A DNA stretch of 64,000 nucleotides from Apostichopus japonicus (taxonomy: Eukaryota > Echinodermata > Holothuroidea > Aspidochirotida > Stichopodidae), in the NCBI RefSeq assembly GCF_037975245.1, contig NC_092569.1:9719001-9783000 (forward strand). Direction: 5' to 3'. Below are positions 56,601 to 64,000 of the stretch, piece by piece. Below the pieces are notes generated by a model. That model saw nothing but the letters and a program-made list of their open reading frames with translations. It was not told where the DNA came from and did not search any database. The position numbers were made by a program, and so were the translations under genes. Every line of letters begins with the position of its first letter. Within the stretch, counting starts at the first letter, position 1.

Positions 56601-59600
56601 ATATATTAGAAAGAAAACCAGTGTGCTTATTGGTTACTATACTCTATATTCAGTTTAATAGTTTTAGTACAGTCTATATCCACATCTTGAACTCATATTT
56701 GATCTCTCATTGGTCTGCGATTTTACAAAATACCGAATTATTACTCAAAAAAAAAGATTGCCATTTGATAGAACTATGTGGATATGTTTGTTTTTGCCCC
56801 CCACCCGTTGGCCATAACAATTTATAGTGGGATGGTTAAAAAAGGACACATATCAGGTGCATATATGAATTGGTGTATGATAGGATAAGCAGGCCTAGTG
56901 TTATTTTTGACCTACAGTTGGTTGTCATTAAAACTCAGTGATTATCAAAGAATTTCATTATTTAATTTTAATTATCAGTTTACAAAGTTTAGTAACTATT
57001 GTGAAATAGGAAAGGGCTGGTTTTAATGTTTCTACGAAAATTGCTTTTTTCTTAGCACTCATTAAAACTTCAAGTATTTTAGAGTTTTTGTCAAGTATAG
57101 ACATAGGTAGTCATTGGTAGTCATTGACTACCATGGACTAGGCTGCAAGTACAGTACTTAAGTGGATCTTGACACACATAGTATCTTGATTCGTTATCTC
57201 TTTGTTTAATAATTGTTAAACCTAGAGTAGCTGAAAATAGTTTCTGATTGATGAAGTTAGTCCCCCCCTTTTTTTCCTCCTTTGATCAGAACCCTATCAA
57301 GTTCTTGGGACCTTGTGTGAGTATTCAGGTTCATATCTGGTGCCCTGGAATATATTTCACTCTCGTTAAAGGGGCAGCGTGATATTTTCGAAATTGTAAT
57401 TCTTCTCACATGATTCTAACAAAGTTTTGATCATAGATTTGATCGTAAAGAAGGACAATTGAATAGATACAGTATGTTCTTGTCGACGGAAAGCATCTCT
57501 GATAGTATTGATTACTCTCTTACCATTTATATTTTCATAGCAAGGCCAGTTATTGCTGGCTCCATTGTTTGAAGGACTACTGTACAAGCTAATGTGGTCC
57601 TTAACCAGTGCCAAACCATCACGCTGTCAGACTTTTGATCCACATTCTTAGATTGATAATTTCCAATGCTATGATCAATTGGTTAAAGGGGCTGCCAGTG
57701 GCATGAGCACCATTAATACCTACTGTAGCGACGGGGAGGGTTTCGAGGCCTGGCTGGCTTAGAGTAAGTAGGGTTTTTCATCTAGGAGAGGAGTCCATGT
57801 TTCTTTCCCATCTGAAATTGCCAGGGCTCCAAAACTGTCTAAACGAAAATTTCCAAAGGTTCTAAAACTAGGTTGGATAGTCACCCCTCATGAAGTGTAG
57901 ATTGTGCTTGAAAGACCATTTGGCTTTTTCCACATGTAGATATAATTGCTTACCATTAACTGCTTTCCAGACCGATATTAATAATTCTTTCCAAAGGAAA
58001 CCAGCTGTTTGGAAAGTACCGTAAGATTTGTTCTGGTATTAAGATTGTCTTGCTACCTATCAGTTAAGAATGAGTATTTATGGAATGATTCTTATTAACT
58101 ATGAAATGAATAAGTAGTACTTAACAGTACTAATATATGTTTTGACCTGATAGCAATCCATTTGTCCGTTTGTGCTATGTAAAAATCACATATTTGGTTT
58201 TATTCCTGATTCAAGATATGGTTATTAAACATAAACCAATCTTTCCTAGATTTATTCTAAGCTAATGAAGGAACATTTGTAATACCTGTCGTTTAAAACT
58301 TTGATCCTCCTATTGGGACAATTAAACAACAGAGGCCCCCCCCCTTTTTTTTTCACGTCAGGATGGAAATTGCTCCCTATGTTTCTGCATGACACTGAAT
58401 TAATAGTATATATACTGAAAGCAATTTAAGAAACAAGGTTTTCTGTTGTTCTACACAATTTTTGCCAGAAATAGTTTGCCATAGTCCCACATTGCCCTTG
58501 GCCAAACCCCATTTAATGGTAGGGACCCAGGGTGGTGCTGTCAAGATAACAGACAAGGAATGGGTTCATGGTCTCTCGTATACCATCGATGTCGATACGC
58601 CTCTTTAAAGTGCAAAGATTGCCAAAGAAGGAAGTAGAGAGAGAGAACAATGTAACATTGTCACAACACCTTAAAGATATTGCTGGAGAGTTTTACCAAA
58701 TACCCCCTACAGGGAGCTTATGGAGACAGTTATGTTCCTAGCATGACACGGGGCCTACTAGGGGGAAGGTGATCATAGTACAATCAACTCCTCCTACACT
58801 CGTTAACCAGCCTTGTCCGACCAGCCACATGGTAACGGCAATCATAACATTGGTAACATTCAGTACATTGCTTCTGGAGGGCTGGAGGGGGTGTTGAGAT
58901 CAGAAGAAAAAAAATAGTGGTATATACAGTATATTATGGAAATCAGTTTATTTGGATTGCTGGGCTCTTGTAAAGGTAGAATTTGATCGTAAATCAATCA
59001 AAAGAATAAAATATTGAAATTGAAGTTATAACTTACTCCTGTACCTGCAACTTGGTCAGATTAGCGGATACCTACAATACCAGTGGCATTGAATACAATT
59101 AGAAGAATAGATGATAATAAACGGTTAAATCTTACATATACATTATTCTTGATAAACTATTTTTTTCTCATACATTTCTGTGACCGTCAAATTCTGGTCC
59201 CTTGTCGTGGTATTCATCTTGACTGGATGAATCTGCATGTTTTGATTTCTCAATCTTTGTTTCAATCAAACACTATTCAAATTTGCTGAATAAATTGTCG
59301 GGCACAAAATAAAGTCCGAAACTGCTGTATCGCCAAGATCGTCGGTAAACCTGGTGGAAGCCATCTTTATAAATGAAAAAGAAAAGAAAAATGCGTTACT
59401 ACTTGCCAAAAAAAGTGGAATTTAAATTTGGAAAAGTTTGATAGCCTGAATCTAGGTACATGCAATTTATGCTCTTCTGTAAAACACTCTTTTGTTAAGT
59501 TGTGACTTGCTGATCTCTGTTTACAAAATGGAACAGCCATGAGGTGCAGTTAACGATGTCGTATTTCGAGAAGTACTCTGCTTTCACCGGCTCAGCTGGG

Positions 59601-60529
59601 GCAGCTATGTTTTAGGATCATCTCCTACAACCAGTGAGACTCTATTTTGGGATTTAAGATGGCTCCCACCAGACTTGCTTGCAGTACCAGACCTTTGTCA
59701 GAGCAGCTCTTATCAAACATCGTTCTGTTGGCGGTGACTTGTGTGGAGGGGGGTCAGAGAGCCCCAATGTAAACGAACAAATCTTATTTGAGATCTATAA
59801 ATAAGAAAGCCCCATCCAGGCCTGTCATTTTCACTGGCTTTGACCTACATCGCAAGCCATGAATCCTGTTTATACTTGCTTTTCTTCTCGGATAAGCCTC
59901 TCCGATGCTCATGAACTTGAAAGTCTCACTGTTATTTCTGCGACGGTGCTTTACAAAATCCAAAATGTTTATTTACGGTTTCTTTTCTTTATATCTTTGA
60001 CTGTCTGGAGGTTGCCAAGCCCATGGCCAATAAAAATATGGTTGTAGTTCGTGCATAAGTCTGTCACAAGTGACTCAGGGGGCTGGCAGAGGGGTGTTTG
60101 GTGGAGTTGTTATCATCCATATATCTGCACTCAGCAGACAGCTTGGCATTTAGGAAGTCATGTCGTAGCAATAACGAAGGTAAATGTCTGGCAATCGGAA
60201 AGAACCGCAGACATTATCCATGTCGTACCCACCGTTTTTGTTGGTACTTTTACCGTTAAAAGTGCATTTTTGTGTTGATTTTGGATATAGGCCCTTGCTC
60301 ACATATTTTGACATTCACCTAGAGCTGAATGTCGAGCTTGATGAAGAAAAGTCATTAAACCAGTTGTTTGTTTGAAAGAGTGGAGTACGGAGGATAATCC
60401 ATAATGTTTTGCGAAAATGCGATTAATTAGGAATTAATACAGATTTGTTCAATGCCGTTCAGTCACATAGTAGTTACACAATCATCTTTAATTCCTGATT
60501 TCCCAAGTAGCTGTTTGTAACAGTGTATG

Positions 60530-60620
60530 TGGTTATTAAACATGCATGCATGTTATTAAACATGGTTATTAAACATGGTTAAACATGGTTATTAAACATG
60601 CATGTGGTTATTAAACATGA
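60530..60620. repeat. (GTTATTAAACATG)n short tandem repeat
   Basis: About six imperfect copies of GGTTATTAAACATG, some truncated. Confidence 0.85.
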
Positions 60621-61896
60621 GCTATTGGGACATGAACTCCAGCAGCTTTGAGGGTTTCATTCAGCTTCTGAAATCATGCCGTAAAGAAGCTGCGTACACA
60701 TGACACTGACAGTTTGAGACAAGCACATCAATCCTCAAACGATGCATTATCAACGAACTAAGCCAAAAATATCAGAGAGTCACCTGGAGCTAGATTTTAG
60801 TTTGGCATTGGTAAAACACAAAATACAAAATTGATTCAATATCATCTATAATCATTAGTGGTCTATGGGAAGACAACACTAGGTTTGTTAGATGTGAAAG
60901 AACTCATAAAAATGTAAATAAGTGCCGTTGTATTTTTGTAAATTGGAAATCAAGTCGCAAATTTCCTGTCGCATGTATGTCATGGTAAAAGATGCCCATG
61001 CAACAACCTCCCCTGTTCTTTGTGGATATTGAAGCCGGTTGGAATCAATTTTTTATATTTCATAGGTGTAGCTCTCTGTCTTAGGTAACTGTCCAAGCAC
61101 TGCAGTCCACTTTCCAGTAATTGGGGTGGTGTTTCTGATTGAATTCAGATTTACTCAAGAACAAAATATAATGATTCTTGCATTGCATTTTGTGAACCAG
61201 CTCCAAAATGGAACAGTCGATCATACAGTTCCATTTCTGTTAAGCTGTATGAGTCATACACCTGCTCACATTGGTCATATTTCTGGAGGCATTTTAGTGT
61301 ACATTTTAGGGAGAAAGGAAGTGATATGTGTAGACACCAGATGTTGGTGCCAACTTTCATGCAGTAAAGATATGAAGTATATAGCAATTTGCAGACATAC
61401 AGTAACTTGTTGCCCTTGTGTGGTGGATGCAGCTTGTTTGGAAGTAAACATCAATTGTTGTATGTACAGCACCCAACTTCTGTTTTATGGTTAGTTATGG
61501 ACAGTTTCTACATAAAAGCCTTGTTGTTACTCTACATATACTGTACAACATAGTTAATTTAAACAGACTGTTGATGCTCATCTGCTATGTACATGACACA
61601 TTTTCATGTTCAGTACTGACAAGTGTATTGATGGTTGGATAGTGATTTACATTCAAGTATGTAATTAATGCAGTAGGCCGACAGTATCGTTGTTAATGAC
61701 CTGGAATCTAATTTTACAGTCTAATGAAATGTGATGCGGCCTTGCTTGTAAACAAGATAACTCCAGAGGAAAAGTAAATACAAATTTCATATAATTTAGT
61801 GCACTGATACATATTCAGCAGAGGTCACCAGAGGTCAAATTGTGAACAGCCTTGCAAGCATGATATCTCCAAAAGAGAGCTTGGCCCAAGTTAAAA

Positions 61897-62895
61897 TGCT
61901 GTGGAATGAATAACTGAGGAACATGCTAATTGCACAGTATCTTCAGATACTGTGGAATGAATAAATGGAAAACATCCTAATTGTACAGAATCAAATACAT
62001 TATAGATAGTGTGGTAACATCCTAATTGTACAGTATCTACTTCATTATAGATACTGTGGAATGAATAAATGGAGAACATCCTAATTGTACAGTTTCTACT
62101 TCATTTTAGATAGTGTGGTAACATCCTAATTGTACAGTTTCTACTTCATTTTAGATAGTGTGGTAACATCCTAATTGTACAGTATCAACTTCATTTTAGA
62201 TAGTGTGGTAACATCCTAATTGTACAGTATCAACTTCATTTTAGATAGTGTGGTAACATCCTAATTGTACAGTATCAACTTCATTTTAGATAGTGTGGTA
62301 ACATCCTAATTGTACAGTATCAACTTCATTTTAGATAGTGTGGTAACATCCTAATTGTACAGTTTCTACTTCATTATAGATAGTGTGGTAACATCCTAAT
62401 TGTACAGTATCAACTTCATTTTAGATAGTGTGGTAACATCCTAATTGTACAGTATCAACTTCATTTTAGATAGTGTGGTAACATCCTAATTGTACAGTAT
62501 CAACTTCATTATAGATACTGTGGTAACATCCTAATTGTACAGTATCAACTTCATTTTAGATAGTGTGGTAACATCCTAATTGTACAGTTTCTACTTCATT
62601 ATAGATAGTGTGGTAACATCCTAATTGTACAGTATCAACTTCATTATAGATACTGTGGTAACATCCTAATTGTACAGTATCAACTTCATTATAGATAGTG
62701 TGGTAACATCCTAATTGTACAGTATCTACTTCATTATAGATACTGTGGAATGAATAAATGGAGAACATCCTAATTGTACAGTTTATACTTCATTATACAG
62801 TAGATACTGTGGTAACATCCTAATTGTACAATTATCAACTTCTTTATAGATACTTTGGAATGATTAAATGGATAACATCCTAATTGCATAGTAAT
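61897..62895. repeat. 45/60-bp satellite with hairpin-forming unit
   Basis: About 20 head-to-tail units. The common unit is 45 bp (TGTGGTAACATCC, TAATTGTACAGTATC, ACTTCATTTTAGATAG). Units at both edges are about 60 bp because of an extra AATGAATAAATGGAG. In many units ACAGTATCTA and TAGATACTGT flank an 8-base loop. Forty-five is divisible by three, which makes false repetitive ORFs on the minus strand. Confidence 0.95.
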
Positions 62896-63016
62896 CTACT
62901 ACATTTATAGTGTTTCATACATGTATGGATGTTTACTCGTAACCTTTAATAGGTTAATACTGTACATCGGCTTTCATGAAGATTTAGACTTTTGAAATGT
63001 ATTTTATTAAGGCCTA

Positions 63017-63107
63017 TGACATCATCAGGGGCATGACGTCAGTGGAGAAAGATAGCCTGGAAACTTGATTCGTCCAGCTAATGTAAAGAATGACATCATT
63101 GACGTCA
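63017..63107. promoter_or_regulatory. Cluster of four CRE/ATF-like 8-mers
   Basis: TGACATCA at 63017 and 63091 alternates with the perfect palindromic CRE TGACGTCA at 63034 and 63100. These are consensus sites for CREB/ATF-type bZIP factors. Four in 91 bases within an intron of mib1 suggests an enhancer; function is inferred. Confidence 0.5.
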
Positions 63108-64000
63108 TCTGCATGTAGTGCAAACATCTTGCAGTGTCTGCAGGGAATCCAAGCCTGGGAATTTCTTCTCCCTGATGCCTGTCTATTCCAACCAGTTGGA
63201 TTTTCGTTTGCATTGATCAACTAATGATGGCTGTGAAGCTGTTCGCCACAAGTTCCACCATTTGAAAGGGGACCCCTTACCCCCTAGGTTGGATCTTCTG
63301 GTCTGTTCGGGTCAAGTCACAGAGGTAGTTTCTTTCTCGCCCTGCTTGAGCACTGTAGTCGTCAATTCCAACAGTTACATCCCGCAAGAAGGAGGGGAAA
63401 AAAAAAAATCTAGACTTTGCTGACTCTATTTAGTTTAACTCGTTCAGACACGTGCTGAACAATTATATCAGAGGACTGGAGGACTGTAACTGTTAGACTA
63501 TTATGACTGGCTCAAACTCTAACTTGCGATCGTTATGTTGCTGCTAGTAGGTGAATCCAACCATATGGTAAAGACATCATTGCGTGCCCGATGTTTAGGT
63601 ACGGCCAAGAGTTGAATTTTGTTCCGCTTTCCCGGTACGTAGCGCGCTATAAATGTCTCTGATTGGCTGATTAGAAGGTCATCAAACTTTCGGAACTACT
63701 GTACTTGCGTGAGTTCAACGACCAATTAAAGAAGCGATGAATAATAGAAAGACCAGTGCTTAATAGAGGGGAATATATATATGGTTCATGTGACCTAAAT
63801 CACCAGATAAGGGCATAGTGGTTTCTGCTGTGTAACATAGATCAGCACATACTGCTAGCTGTAGATCAAATTACTTAAATTAACCCATGTTGTTTGTAAG
63901 ACAATGTCTGACTCCAATGCTCTTATTCTTATTTCTTAAATGTTTGTTAATACATGTCTGGATGATATGCAATATTGCTCATAGAATATGGCATTCATTC

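Larger units (their letters stand above)
49521..64000 (+). other. mib1 intron 9, at least 14.5 kb
   Basis: No exon encoding the next ankyrin repeat is visible up to the right edge. The intron holds a two-copy 45-base duplication near 51001-51085, the degenerate TGTATGAC repeat, a G-quadruplex motif, a TTATTAAACATGG microsatellite, the 45/60-bp satellite and a CRE-like cluster, listed separately. The other short ORFs resemble nothing. Confidence 0.6.

Noticed and set aside
61897-62895. CRISPR-like array
   Set aside because: The 45-bp units are head-to-tail copies with no unique spacers, and the context is an animal intron.

Overview
The window is animal nuclear DNA: spliced genes with GT-AG introns, AT-rich introns, long TA and ATG microsatellites, a tRNA-derived SINE, many short hAT-type DNA transposons and an intact Ty3/gypsy retrotransposon. 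The mind bomb 1 exons are very close to vertebrate MIB1. Together with the repeat content this suggests a marine invertebrate deuterostome, with an echinoderm as my best guess (inference). Nothing bacterial is present.

Layout. (1) About 0.4-16.7 kb, minus strand: a small single-pass immunoglobulin-domain receptor assembled here from four exons: signal peptide 16680-16734, first half of the Ig domain 5425-5521, second half 4379-4551, transmembrane 423-546. All three exon junctions agree in phase. The cytoplasmic part should lie left of the window. (2) 12.5-15.4 kb, plus strand: a monocarboxylate-transporter-like MFS gene in four coding exons, nested inside the 11-kb first intron of the Ig gene and carrying two reading-frame breaks. 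(3) 0.6-9.8 kb: repeat-rich intron sequence. It holds a Penelope-like element pseudogene with a GIY-YIG region that was split by a hAT insertion, hAT elements with 8-bp target duplications, a decayed non-LTR reverse transcriptase and a palindromic element. (4) 18-25 kb: mostly repeats, with hAT elements (one nested in another) and two weaker Ig-like exons on the minus strand. (5) 25.1-33.7 kb: a complete Ty3/gypsy LTR retrotransposon (LTRs 25564-26325 and 32736-33497, which look identical), inserted in a Mutator-like MITE flanked by a 9-bp duplication. Its Gag resembles the vertebrate PNMA family, and its gag/pol junction carries a G-GGA-AAC slippery site followed by a predicted pseudoknot. 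(6) 34.6-64 kb, plus strand: the first nine coding exons (465 codons) of mind bomb 1 (E3 ubiquitin ligase of Notch ligand endocytosis), ending in an intron of at least 14.5 kb. The ankyrin and RING part lies beyond the right edge. That intron holds a strong G-quadruplex motif, a 45/60-bp satellite and a cluster of four CRE/ATF-like 8-mers.

The genes do not form a pathway with one another. The most distinctive observations are the retrotransposon's PNMA-like Gag with its frameshift signal, the split Ig receptor with a transporter inside its first intron, and the layered set of nested transposons with readable target-site duplications. All exon boundaries come from reading splice sites and phase by eye; no database search or transcript evidence was available.
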